Assembly: GCF_002736205.1 (NCBI RefSeq)
Contig: NZ_CP024091.1
Coordinates: 1,674,001-1,738,000 of the forward strand
DNA length: 64,000 bases
Source: Pedobacter ginsengisoli
Lineage (GTDB): Bacteria > Bacteroidota > Bacteroidia > Sphingobacteriales > Sphingobacteriaceae
Reading direction: 5' to 3'
Below the pieces are notes generated by a model. It was given only the letters and a program-made list of their open reading frames with translations. It was not told where the DNA came from and ran no database searches. How positions within the stretch are numbered: the stretch's first letter is position 1; the number at the start of each line of letters is the position of its first letter. The translations under genes and the position numbers were made by a program. This document shows, in pieces, positions 53,989 through 62,415 of the stretch.

Positions 53989-54927
53989 TTAGATGAGTTC
54001 CTGAATGAGCTGAATGTGGTGCATAATGGAGAGCTTTTTCACTACTCCGAGGCCTGGAAAGGCCCCACGGGAATGATAATCTCGGAATTGCTCGCAGGCC
54101 ATGGTATGTAAACCTTCAGCATCGATAAACTCAATGAGTTTATCCAAAGCCTCACCGAATTTGCCGGGAGTATCACTATAGTCCTCGTTGCTGTCTGATA
54201 TAAAATGTCTGATCCAAATTTCTCCGGAGTCTTTGTGAACATAAGTAAGGTGGATAGCCACCGCATATGGAAGCATTCCACCCTCAATAAATTCGGAGCC
54301 AATTGTCAGGTAATCTGAAAAGGCAGCAAATTTTTCATCAGCATAATACAAGTAGTCGTTGGAGAAAAACTCATCAGTAACGCTGATATAATCAGAATTA
54401 CGTTTCTGTTTATTGAATGGGTCGCTAAGCAGTGTCAGTTCTCCATTTGTAAAACCACGTTTTAGTGACATTTGGTGCGTGACATGAATGATATTAAATC
54501 TGATCGCACTGTTATTCACCAATGCCTTAAGCGCAGTTACATTGCTGATCTGATTGAGATGCACAAGAGAGTAGCCAGATTCAAGATAGCCGCGGGCGGT
54601 AGCTGTGGATTCAAAATAAGCAAAGTCCCGGTCACTTAAAATCATGTAGGTAGGGATCACGTTATCCACGCCCAGAGATCGTATATGATCGATAAAATCT
54701 AGAACCACATTCCCATTTCCTTTCAACTCCCCGTGCTCTGGGTTGACAATTAATTGCATTTGAATGCCGATTCGTTTGAGGGCAACTAAAGCTGTCTCAA
54801 TACTTTTTAGAGTCGTTTTTATAGGCTCAAGAATCGGAAAAATTTTGGTGTTATCTAACGGTAAGGCACAAAGCTCGCGTAAAGCCAGCAGTTCATACTG
54901 CTTCCCTCTGAGATACGGTAAATACAT
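53989..54927 (-). CDS. sce7725 / Beta-protein family, gene 2 of operon
   Basis: 312 residues. The start MYLPYLRGKQYELLALREL is characteristic of the sce7725 family (related to phage T4 Beta protein, PF14350). Alternating strands and helices such as KIFPILEPIKTT, MQLIVNPEHGEL, VIPTYMILSDRDF and LVHLNQIS suggest a TIM-barrel-like arrangement. A C-terminal FRDYHSRGAFPGLGVVKKLSIMHHIQLI closes the protein. It starts 8 bp after the sce7726-like stop and ends 6 bp before the RES gene. Biochemical function is not known to me. Confidence 0.8.
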   Translation of the reverse strand: MYLPYLRGKQYELLALRELCALPLDNTKIFPILEPIKTTLKSIETALVALKRIGIQMQLIVNPEHGELKGNGNVVLDFIDHIRSLGVDNVIPTYMILSDRDFAYFESTATARGYLESGYSLVHLNQISNVTALKALVNNSAIRFNIIHVTHQMSLKRGFTNGELTLLSDPFNKQKRNSDYISVTDEFFSNDYLYYADEKFAAFSDYLTIGSEFIEGGMLPYAVAIHLTYVHKDSGEIWIRHFISDSNEDYSDTPGKFGEALDKLIEFIDAEGLHTMACEQFRDYHSRGAFPGLGVVKKLSIMHHIQLIQELI

Positions 54928-54935
54928 AGCGTTAA

Positions 54936-55820
54936 TTATATTTGGTAACTAAGTTTATCCACTAAGCTAATATAATCATTTTGATCCAGATTGTAGTAAT
55001 AGCAGGATAAACGAAGTGCTGCCGGTAATTCCGATTTCTGTATCAAGTCATTCGTACACAGGTTGATCCGTTGTTTGATGATTTTCAAAAACTCAGCGTG
55101 TACCTCCAGAACTGGATATTTAGAGAGCATATTTATACAGGCCTTAAAAAGCTGTACAGGAGTTGCTTTTGGAATTTCTCCGGCCATTTTATAGACCAAC
55201 TGCAAATATTCATCTTTTCGCAGAGCTTTTATCATTGCTACAATGTCCAACTTCTCATTATAGACTTGAGCAGCCTTACACAATTCAATAGTATTGTCTT
55301 TTGAAAACACCATGATGCCGACATGTTCGTCAATACAGTTTAAGTATTTGCCGATTTCAGAATGGTGGATAACAATATACACTTCTGAAAAACCTTTGTA
55401 ATAGTCATCAATCTGAGTGCAAAGCCGTTCAGGGCTATCCAATTCAGTTTTAATTTCAAATACCTTATTTGCTCCGTTAACTATTATAGTGTCCGCTTTG
55501 GAATTCCCTATCCTGAATTCGTTTAGTAAAATTGTATCAGAAAGACAATGGTTATGAAACACATAGCTGTTTAACAAGGCAACCTTATATAAATATTCAT
55601 GTCGGTAATGAGTCAACAAATGATCATAGGAAATATCGATCAGCTCAGAAACGTAGGATTTCTTTTCAACCTGGATACCGTTTTTACGCAGTAACTGCTT
55701 GAGATGCTTCGCCTGTTTTTTGAAATCATCAGCAAACATCATGCGTTGTAGCCCCGCATTAGACACCATTTTCGCTAATGCACTGAGATTCACCTGGGAA
55801 TTAACGTGAGTTAATAACAT
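54936..55820 (-). CDS. sce7726 family protein with PD-(D/E)XK-like core, gene 1 of operon
   Basis: 294 residues. A helical N-terminus (NLSALAKMVSNAGLQRMMFADDFKKQAKHL) is followed by a restriction-endonuclease-like core: residue region ~92-125, LLNEFRIGNSKADTIIVNGA with the Asp, then NKVFEIKTELDSPERL with the ExK pair. A DDYYKGFSEVYIVIHHS strand-helix follows and the C-terminal third is helical. Naming follows the sce7726 family, which is often adjacent to sce7725. This is the first gene of a three-gene unit and the promoter is in the 141-bp gap before it. Confidence 0.8.
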   Translation of the reverse strand: MLLTHVNSQVNLSALAKMVSNAGLQRMMFADDFKKQAKHLKQLLRKNGIQVEKKSYVSELIDISYDHLLTHYRHEYLYKVALLNSYVFHNHCLSDTILLNEFRIGNSKADTIIVNGANKVFEIKTELDSPERLCTQIDDYYKGFSEVYIVIHHSEIGKYLNCIDEHVGIMVFSKDNTIELCKAAQVYNEKLDIVAMIKALRKDEYLQLVYKMAGEIPKATPVQLFKACINMLSKYPVLEVHAEFLKIIKQRINLCTNDLIQKSELPAALRLSCYYYNLDQNDYISLVDKLSYQI

Positions 55821-55961
55821 AGTGTAAAGATACTAAGAATTAAAGATAAAGTTAATAGTGTATTGTCTAAATCTTAAATGATTATTTTCTATGAACCCTT
55901 TAGCAGTATCAAAAACTAACGTTAATCGAATGTTTTCTATCAAACAAAACATGTTATGATA

Positions 55962-56831
55962 CTATTTAAGAGCTCCCTTCATCATGCTCAGCTTTTGTTT
56001 AAAATCAGTAAGGGTATGCTGCATTGTGATATTAAGTTGTTCCACGCTTTCTCTCAGATTATTGTTCCCATTGATAAGTCCGTGATACTGTTCGTTCGCA
56101 TTTTGGCAGTCTGTACAAAGTGAGGTTACAGATTTTTCATATAAAAAAAGAGGCACTAGCAATGAAACTAATTTTTGTTGGAGTTGACCAACTAGCTTAT
56201 TCATATATATCATATCATGTGTTTTCAACGCGTTAATTATGTCTTCATAATTAAACTTGTCTAAAACGCTTGACAGTTCTTCAGTATCCATATCTTTTCT
56301 ATCTGGGCCCGAAACTTTCAGATGAAGATCGCCGAGATTTCTTATTAACAGCTTGCTGGCCTCAAAATAATTGCTTTTAAAGTTTTCGTAGTATTCAGAC
56401 CCCTTTTCGATGTAGATGTATAATTCAGTCATGTAGCCATGAAACAAATCTATATCTATCGCCAGATCATTGTAAATTTTGATACGTTTTTCTTCGTCAA
56501 TTTTGCTATAAATATTATTGAATGCAGCAAAATAGCTGTCGTTAGCTAAAACCGCTGATAAGCGGTCAAGGTATTTGATTGGCATATAAGTTAGTATGCT
56601 TGCTGATGTTGGGCTAGCTCTGAGGTCATTTATTAGCACTTTATTATGCTGTATTTGGCCTTCAATGTGCTGGATTGTGTCTTGCAAAAGATTCAGAAGA
56701 TATACATTCTTCTGACTATTTTCTTTCCGCCTTTTCCTGTTGTCTTTTATTTTATCCTTCCAGATAGTGAATAAGAAAATGGAGATGGTGACAAGTCCGG
56801 TAATGATTGGTGGCAAAAGTTTATCGCTCAT
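55962..56831 (-). CDS. Membrane-anchored coiled-coil protein of unknown function
   Basis: 289 residues. A single N-terminal membrane helix (PPIITGLVTISIFLFTIWKD, residues 7-26), then a basic stretch (KDKIKDNRKRRKEN), then a long helical cytoplasmic region with coiled-coil character (IQHIEGQIQHNKVLINDL; LTDFKQKLSMM). Resembles small membrane sensors found near defence operons, but no family is recognised. It lies 141 bp upstream of the sce7726-like gene on the same strand, so it could belong to that unit or stand alone. Confidence 0.65.
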   Translation of the reverse strand: MSDKLLPPIITGLVTISIFLFTIWKDKIKDNRKRRKENSQKNVYLLNLLQDTIQHIEGQIQHNKVLINDLRASPTSASILTYMPIKYLDRLSAVLANDSYFAAFNNIYSKIDEEKRIKIYNDLAIDIDLFHGYMTELYIYIEKGSEYYENFKSNYFEASKLLIRNLGDLHLKVSGPDRKDMDTEELSSVLDKFNYEDIINALKTHDMIYMNKLVGQLQQKLVSLLVPLFLYEKSVTSLCTDCQNANEQYHGLINGNNNLRESVEQLNITMQHTLTDFKQKLSMMKGALK

Positions 56832-56968
56832 TTGAAGGAATTTGGTAAGTGCGTTAAAATCAATTAAAAATTCTTTTTTATTAAGAATAAACTATATAAA
56901 AAACACGATTAATCCACATTAAGAATTTGTTTAACGCATGAGCTATAGCTAAAATATATTCTTGAAAT

Positions 56969-57883
56969 CTAGTTTTTACTCTGCTTTAGGCTGCCAATGA
57001 GCTTGTCGTTGTAGTCATTATGGCCGTCGTAGATAGAAGAGCGATCGACAGAGTAGGGCAGTGCTTTGAGCCATGTTTGGAGTGCGGTGAAACCTGATTT
57101 ATCGTGATCAAAGTAAAGATCGATGTGTGAATATAGTTTTGCTTTATGGATACCTGAATCCAACAAGGATAAGGAATTGAGGACTATGATACTTTTTGTA
57201 GAATCAGGGTTGTCGGTTAGCCAGCTTAGGAAGTTGAAAAAGCCTTCGAAAACTGCTAAGTGTTTCGGATCGCAATTGATGAAGGTGATGGCTTTTTTGC
57301 CGAGACAGCCTTTGAAATATTTGTTACGGACTTCCCAGCCGCCAAGTTCGTTTTGCCAACCTGCTGCAAAGAAGTGTTTACGCAGCTTTTTTTCATCTTC
57401 CACATAATAGTAGACTTCACTGATATGGTAGGCAGCAGCTTTTAATACACCACGGGAATTGAGGTAGCTATTAATGATTTCGTTGCCGCCATAGGGCTTA
57501 ATGGTTTCGATCTTATAGTTGGGGATTTTTATTGCGGGTTTAAGCCGTTTGCGAATTGAGCTACGTTTTGTTGAGTTGTTTTCGGGGATTATGAGGTTGC
57601 AGGTGTCCTGAATTTTTTGAATAACTTCGGGAAAAGAAAGGCCTTTCCAGTAAAGAAGGGCAAAATCAATAATGCTGCCGCCTTTACCGATACCATGATC
57701 GAACCACACATCCAGTTTATTGTTGACACTAAATGATGGTGTGGTATCTGAATCGCGGAGAGGACTGAGGAATATTGATTCGTTTGCAGATTTACTTTGA
57801 GGAAGGAAACCGAGCCGGTTGAGAAAATCCATAATGGAAACCTGTTCCCTAATTTCAAGGGCCTTGACAGAGTTTGATAGCAT
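56969..57883 (-). CDS. Mobile-element DNA primase (toprim, zinc-less N-terminus)
   Basis: 304 residues. The N-terminus follows the CHC2-type zinc-finger pattern (FLSPLRDSDTTPSFSVNNKL, GKGGSIIDFALLYW) but the zinc-binding cysteines and histidine are replaced, as in many Bacteroidetes mobile primases. The C-terminal toprim domain has Glu in HLAVFEGFFNFLSWL (residue ~218) and the Asp pair in IDLYFDHDKSGFTALQTWL (residue ~258). It probably primes replication of the element. The iteron array begins about 100 bp upstream of its start. Confidence 0.85.
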   Translation of the reverse strand: MLSNSVKALEIREQVSIMDFLNRLGFLPQSKSANESIFLSPLRDSDTTPSFSVNNKLDVWFDHGIGKGGSIIDFALLYWKGLSFPEVIQKIQDTCNLIIPENNSTKRSSIRKRLKPAIKIPNYKIETIKPYGGNEIINSYLNSRGVLKAAAYHISEVYYYVEDEKKLRKHFFAAGWQNELGGWEVRNKYFKGCLGKKAITFINCDPKHLAVFEGFFNFLSWLTDNPDSTKSIIVLNSLSLLDSGIHKAKLYSHIDLYFDHDKSGFTALQTWLKALPYSVDRSSIYDGHNDYNDKLIGSLKQSKN

Positions 57884-57988
57884 ATAATATTGAATTTGTT
57901 TTTCAGCTGGAAGCGCAGAGGAATAAGGCAGAGCAGAAATGAGTGCCTTATTAAGTATATTCTATTTTATTGTATTGGTCGAAATGTT

Positions 57989-58203
57989 CGACATTGAATG
58001 ATGTTACAGGTAGCTGCAGGAGTTATCTGGTGACGAAATACCCGACATCAATGGAGATTTGACGAAAAGTTCGACATGGGGGCCGAAATAGGTGACATTG
58101 ATATCGAGTTGCCCGACATCAAAACCAAATTGTTCGACATCCAAATCGAATTACCTGACATTAAAATCAAAATACCCGACAAGTATGCCGAAACTTTCGA
58201 CAT
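57989..58203. repeat. 21-bp iteron array, candidate replication origin
   Basis: A GACAT-centred motif (consensus about TNNCCCGACATNNAAATCNAA) starts at 58073, 58094, 58115, 58136, 58157, 58178 and 58199, exactly 21 bp apart; two more at 57990 and 58044 are out of phase. Seven copies at two helical turns apart is the classic iteron layout. A Rep-like gene lies 1.5 kb away and a primase gene about 100 bp away. Because 21 is divisible by three, both strands happen to be open here, which argues against a coding origin. Confidence 0.78.
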
Positions 58204-58286
58204 TGTACCTACCTAAAATAGCTTATTGTTAGTAACAATTGGCATGGAGAGAAACCTAGAACGGTATATTTGTTCAGGGCAATGTT

Positions 58287-59672
58287 ATGAGTATTACAAG
58301 TAAAATTATAAGAAGCGAATTTAAAAAAGCTGAGGAAGCTTATGAATTCTGTTGGGACGTACTTATCACCATGAAAACCAGAAATATGGGCAAAGGAAGT
58401 GCTGTCCGGTTAATGGCTTTTCAAGACAAACTTGCTACCGCAATTTTTGAACTTCAGCGAGTGAGAGATATGATCATTCTTGAAGAAAAAGCTTACGTCA
58501 AAAATAAGTCCAGATATCAATTTGAATGGTTCAAAAATAAGTTACAAACGCTTTCCAAATATAAGAAAGCTATTGACCGAATGGTAAATATCGCCAAAGA
58601 TCTCGGCGATGCATTTGCTCATTTTTTTTATCAGTTTGAACATGATCTCTTAAACGAGCACTTATCCCATGAAGTAGTAATTAACCATACCTCTGGCTTG
58701 GGCGAACTTGGTGAGCTGGCTTTTGTTAAAAATATCAAACACCTGAATAAGGAGTTTCCCATATACCATGGCATCACCAATATTTTAAGGTATGGCGATT
58801 TTAGTTTTGTCGACCTGCGGACATTAAAGATATCCCGAATCGGAGAACTTAAAACAAAGCAGGTGGATGAAAAAAAACTTAATGGCATGCTTTATATCAT
58901 AGATCGCGAAAAGGTAAATCAGAAAGAAGCCAAGCAACGTTTGATGGAAGAAAGGCCAAAAGACCGCCGGGAACGTCAAATCCTTGGAATTTCAAAATTT
59001 CTTAGTATAGAAGATAAGGATCCAAAAATCGATGGTACCATAGTTAATGAGTCTTACGCAATCAAAATAGGAGAATTGATTGATGAATGTCCAATTAACG
59101 GACAACTTTCAAAACAACTGAGTCCGGGACTTGCATTTCTTTGTTTCAGGTTTAAAAAAGCAAGCTTGTTCCATAAACTTCTCAACAGAGAGATTGACGA
59201 AGTAGAAAGAGAACTTGAAAAGATGTTCACTACGATCGTTACCAAGCTGGTTAAGTCTGAGGAAAAGAGAAATTCTTTGATCATTGGGCAATTACTTCAT
59301 GTCGATAAAAAATTTGATCCCTGTATCCCGGGGACAATACCGTTGTTCTGGACGAATATGGAGAACAAAGCGTTAAAAAAAATCTATTTTAAGGATAGCC
59401 ATTTGATATCGTTATTCAATCCGGTACATTTGATACTTGACGTAGAAAAGATGGGCTTTCAAGTCGATAGTAAGTATTCCCACCCGCCTGTTCGTACACC
59501 CGACAAACTCTTTGCTGTCGTACAGAGGTTTGACTTATTTATTGGTTACATCATTCGGCATCTTATGACCGAAGAGTTTGTACTGGACTTTATTCGGGAA
59601 ATACAAAAGAGTCCATATTGGGGTACAAATGCCAAAATATCCATGAAACCTCAACAGAAAATTTTTTTATAA
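58287..59672 (+). CDS. Unrecognised protein with possible PD-(D/E)XK motif
   Basis: 461 residues starting about 85 bp after the iterons. No family recognised. The N-terminal ~150 residues are helical and basic (KYKKAIDRMVNIAKDLGDAFAHFFYQFEHDLL). The middle contains ITNILRYGDFSFVDLRTLKI followed by SRIGELKTKQV (D and ExK spacing of a restriction-like nuclease, residues ~170-195). The C-terminal third is mixed, with aromatic-rich segments (FDLFIGYIIRHLMTEEFVLDFI). It overlaps the Rep-like gene end-to-end by 6 bp in convergent orientation. It could be a defence nuclease or a replication accessory. Confidence 0.7.
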   Translation: MSITSKIIRSEFKKAEEAYEFCWDVLITMKTRNMGKGSAVRLMAFQDKLATAIFELQRVRDMIILEEKAYVKNKSRYQFEWFKNKLQTLSKYKKAIDRMVNIAKDLGDAFAHFFYQFEHDLLNEHLSHEVVINHTSGLGELGELAFVKNIKHLNKEFPIYHGITNILRYGDFSFVDLRTLKISRIGELKTKQVDEKKLNGMLYIIDREKVNQKEAKQRLMEERPKDRRERQILGISKFLSIEDKDPKIDGTIVNESYAIKIGELIDECPINGQLSKQLSPGLAFLCFRFKKASLFHKLLNREIDEVERELEKMFTTIVTKLVKSEEKRNSLIIGQLLHVDKKFDPCIPGTIPLFWTNMENKALKKIYFKDSHLISLFNPVHLILDVEKMGFQVDSKYSHPPVRTPDKLFAVVQRFDLFIGYIIRHLMTEEFVLDFIREIQKSPYWGTNAKISMKPQQKIFL

Positions 59673-60725
59673 TTTCTGGTTGATTAATTGTCCGGATCTG
59701 ACAAGATTAATAGCATGTGGGATACTGACATCAAACCCTAAAGCTGCATAATATGCCTGTGCCAGCAATTGACCCTTGGCCTCAACATCAACACAAGTGT
59801 CTACAAGCCATGCTTGGAACGGATCTTTATCGAGTGAACCCGAAGGCAAAACTTTCCGGCATTCAAATACCGAATGAAGGCCTGTAAATAGCCTGAAATA
59901 AAAGTTGTGTTCGTTTTGCAGGGTACGGCGGGAAAGGGTAGGTTCAAATACCAGTGTTACCATGTAACCATTTCTGGAGGTAAATTCGTAATTGAACCCA
60001 AATTTCCCGATTTCTTTTAGGTGATGGAATATCCGGGTTAGGTTTTGTTTTTTATGGGATGGGCGTGCATCTGTGATGTCGGCAAAGTCGCATAGCCTGT
60101 CTAGTGGCACTGCTGTTTCTAAATGACCATTGGTTTGTACGACATGGCTGAGTTTGGACAGGTAGAGCAAAAGCTTTTTTCGGCTGTCGCCACCTCTTCC
60201 TTTACCGACTAGCCTATAGCTTTCGGTGTTAACAGTATAATAACGGCTAAGAAATCCTTGAAGTAGTTCATCAGAGAGCCGGACTTCGTAAACTTTCTGT
60301 TCCTTAGAAGTACGCATGAAGTTTAGACGCAAATCCTTTAAAATAGAGAAGCTGTGCATCACCAAAACTGAATCTTTTTCGCGCGCTTCGTAACGTGAGG
60401 AAAAGATGATGTTGCGTTCCATCATGGAATACAGGGCATAGTCGAATACTGTCTGAAAAGCAAAGCCCTCAATTACCGGAGGTTTGAACCTACCTGAAAT
60501 AAAATCGGGGTGGATTAAGGCTAAATCCTGACGGTTGCGGCCAGTTTGTTTGCAAAAATCCTGAAGGGTAAACCTGGTGTAGCCGAAGAGATCTGTTTTT
60601 AGGCGATGGGAAATGAACACGATGAAATCTTGAACTAAACCTGCCTGGCTACCGAAAGAGCGCTGGATGTCTTTGATGTTGTCTGCTACTGCACGATCGA
60701 TGCGACTCAGGACCTGTTCATTCAT
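59667..60725 (-). CDS. rep: Rep-like replication initiator (winged-helix)
   Basis: 352 residues. Two winged-helix-like halves are suggested: FGYTRFTLQDFCKQTGRNRQDLALIHPDF early and KKLLLYLSKLSHVVQTNGHLETAVPLDRLCDFADITDARPSHKKQ-type later, in the order of Rep_3/RepB-like initiators. The central EVRLSDELLQGFLSRYYTVNTESYRL matches the linker of Bacteroidetes plasmid replication proteins. With the 21-bp iterons 1.5 kb away this would be the initiator for the element. It is divergent from the RES gene with a palindrome between. Assignment by pattern only. Confidence 0.6.
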   Translation of the reverse strand: MNEQVLSRIDRAVADNIKDIQRSFGSQAGLVQDFIVFISHRLKTDLFGYTRFTLQDFCKQTGRNRQDLALIHPDFISGRFKPPVIEGFAFQTVFDYALYSMMERNIIFSSRYEAREKDSVLVMHSFSILKDLRLNFMRTSKEQKVYEVRLSDELLQGFLSRYYTVNTESYRLVGKGRGGDSRKKLLLYLSKLSHVVQTNGHLETAVPLDRLCDFADITDARPSHKKQNLTRIFHHLKEIGKFGFNYEFTSRNGYMVTLVFEPTLSRRTLQNEHNFYFRLFTGLHSVFECRKVLPSGSLDKDPFQAWLVDTCVDVEAKGQLLAQAYYAALGFDVSIPHAINLVRSGQLINQKL

Positions 60726-60777
60726 AATCTAACGTTGAATTGAGTAGCTGTGTTTGATTATACATCTTCAATATTTG

Positions 60778-60793
60778 TATATTGTACAGTATA
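60778..60793. promoter_or_regulatory. Palindromic operator between divergent rep and RES genes
   Basis: TATATTGT-ACAGTATA, a 16-bp palindrome with one mismatched pair, centred at GTAC. It lies in the 83-bp gap between the Rep-like start (60725) and the RES start (60809), suited to shared control. Confidence 0.45.
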
Positions 60794-60808
60794 TCAAGTT
60801 TAAAGAAT

Positions 60809-61819
60809 ATGACGCTCTCTACTGACGATTTAAAACAAGAACAAGTCCTAGCTTGTTCGGAGTGCTTCCGAGATCAAGGATTAAAACTTGCAGCGCAACG
60901 TTGTGGTCACCCACTAAATGTCAATTGCCCGCGATGTGGATCTGATTCAGGTGTTACACTCTATAAATCAGACTTAGAGGAGCTGAGTCATTCATTTTTT
61001 GTTAATGGTTCCCGGATTAGAACTGATTGTGGAGGTTCTGTTGCAATAAAGTATAACGAACATCACAATGGTATTGGTGATATAGACTTCCCAGAACCTC
61101 TTGCAGAAGATGCAAAAATCATCGCCGAGCTACTTCAGATTGGTTTTTTCTTATATCCGCCACGCTTATGGATGGTTGGTGAAATTGAACCCCTGAAATC
61201 TTTGCAGGTTCTTGAAGAAAGAGATTCTATCATCCAAAGGATCATCCAGGAGTTTCCAGTTACCGTACTGACAAAAGATACTTGTTTCTATCGTTTGCGA
61301 GCTAATCCCGCAAATCAAATGAATGCTTTAGAATACGACAGTGCACCAGATGAGCATCTGGCCAAAGGTAGATTGGATAGCAAAGAACTACCCATATTGT
61401 ATGGTTCTTTTGATATCGAAGCTTGCCTTCATGAATGCCGCGTAACATTGGAACAGGAGCTTTATCTGTGTACAATGGCTGTGGCCAAAGACTTAAAACT
61501 ACTTGATCTTACGGCCTGGATAACAGAAGACGTCACAGAATTCGAAAGTTTAAGTTTAGCAATACGCATGCTTTTTCGTGCCCCCGCACATTCATATGAA
61601 ATAATCAGGGCGATAGCGCTTGCAGCAAAGAATCATGGATTTGATGGTTTAGTTTATCCTTCCTATTTCAGCCAAATTCATGCTTCTCAAGATGTCGTGA
61701 AAAACATTGGCTTATTCGGTAGGCCAGTAAAGGAAGGAACCGTAGTTTCAACCTGTATCAATAGGATTGTCTTAAAGAAAGTTGTTTATGACTATCACTT
61801 TGGGCCGGGAGATTTTTAA
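60809..61819 (+). CDS. Second zinc-ribbon RES-domain protein
   Basis: 336 residues from ATG 60809; a TTG nine codons upstream is less likely. The N-terminal zinc ribbon VLACSECFRDQGLKLAAQRC ... CPRCGSDSG is the same type as in the RES protein at 52906-53982 (both share C-x2-C-F-x-DQGLK). The RES domain (residues ~165-325) has the Arg in CFYRLRANP, Tyr-Gly-Ser in PILYGSFDIEA and Glu in CLHECRVTLEQ. No antitoxin of Xre or DUF2384 type is adjacent. The protein differs clearly from its paralogue outside these motifs, so the two are ancient relatives rather than a recent duplication. Confidence 0.82.
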   Translation: MTLSTDDLKQEQVLACSECFRDQGLKLAAQRCGHPLNVNCPRCGSDSGVTLYKSDLEELSHSFFVNGSRIRTDCGGSVAIKYNEHHNGIGDIDFPEPLAEDAKIIAELLQIGFFLYPPRLWMVGEIEPLKSLQVLEERDSIIQRIIQEFPVTVLTKDTCFYRLRANPANQMNALEYDSAPDEHLAKGRLDSKELPILYGSFDIEACLHECRVTLEQELYLCTMAVAKDLKLLDLTAWITEDVTEFESLSLAIRMLFRAPAHSYEIIRAIALAAKNHGFDGLVYPSYFSQIHASQDVVKNIGLFGRPVKEGTVVSTCINRIVLKKVVYDYHFGPGDF

Positions 61820-61845
61820 CGGGCCATCCAGTCATTTGATTTAAA

Positions 61846-62403
61846 TTAGATTAACGTAGTTTTGCGGGTTTGTTTGAGGATCGAGTACATCTCGTCCCAT
61901 TCTGGCCAGAATGGACTCATCAGATAAAAAGTGTTTTTGGGATCCTGGTCAGAACTTAAAGTATAAGTTCGGAAAATACCGAGCATTTCAGTTCGCACAG
62001 GTTTTTCAGCTTCTATTACTGCCGCCGGAAGGCCTTTGCTTAACTTGTTATTTTCCAGTGGCAATGTATATAGTATGGGCTCATATTTATAATCACCATA
62101 AGTGGCCAAAATTATTTTTTCGGCATCAATTTGAACACTTCGAACCAGATGTGCTTTTATTTTTTTGAACTTAAAATAATGACGAAGATTAAGTGTCATC
62201 ATTACCAGGAATAAGCAGAAACCAAAGAGGATAGCACCACCATCAATTACTTTAAGTTTGAGATATCCGGTGACTACAACGATAGCCAGAATAAAAAAAC
62301 TGTTGAAGAAAAAGAAATCCTGTTTTTTGCGAATCTGATCCCGGATGTATTCATCACCTTCATCAGATATCATAAAAGAGCGTTGCATCATTTGGTTAGA
62401 CAA
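61846..62403 (-). CDS. Two-helix membrane protein of unknown function
   Basis: 185 residues. Membrane helices at ~33-50 (FFFNSFFILAIVVVTGYLKL) and ~55-75 (GGAILFGFCLFLVMMTLNL), then a soluble domain of alternating strands (VQIDAEKIILATYGDYKYEP, RTEMLGIFRTYTLSSDQDPK, FYLMSPFWPEWDEMYSIL). The topology resembles small bacterial PH-like membrane proteins, but I cannot place it. It converges with the RES gene (26 bp between stops). Confidence 0.7.
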   Translation of the reverse strand: MSNQMMQRSFMISDEGDEYIRDQIRKKQDFFFFNSFFILAIVVVTGYLKLKVIDGGAILFGFCLFLVMMTLNLRHYFKFKKIKAHLVRSVQIDAEKIILATYGDYKYEPILYTLPLENNKLSKGLPAAVIEAEKPVRTEMLGIFRTYTLSSDQDPKNTFYLMSPFWPEWDEMYSILKQTRKTTLI

Positions 62404-62415
62404 TGGATAGTAAAC

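Noticed and set aside
53836..54111. Plus-strand 91-codon frame across the RES/sce7725 junction
   Set aside because: It lies opposite two well-supported overlapping-operon genes and shows no domain or start context of its own.
57989..58216. Possible CRISPR array or a 46-residue heptad-repeat peptide (from ATG 58076) in the iteron region
   Set aside because: The repeats are 21 bp end to end with no spacers and are too degenerate for CRISPR. The apparent repeat peptide is forced by the 21-bp period, both strands are open, and there is no start upstream of the array; iterons explain it better.
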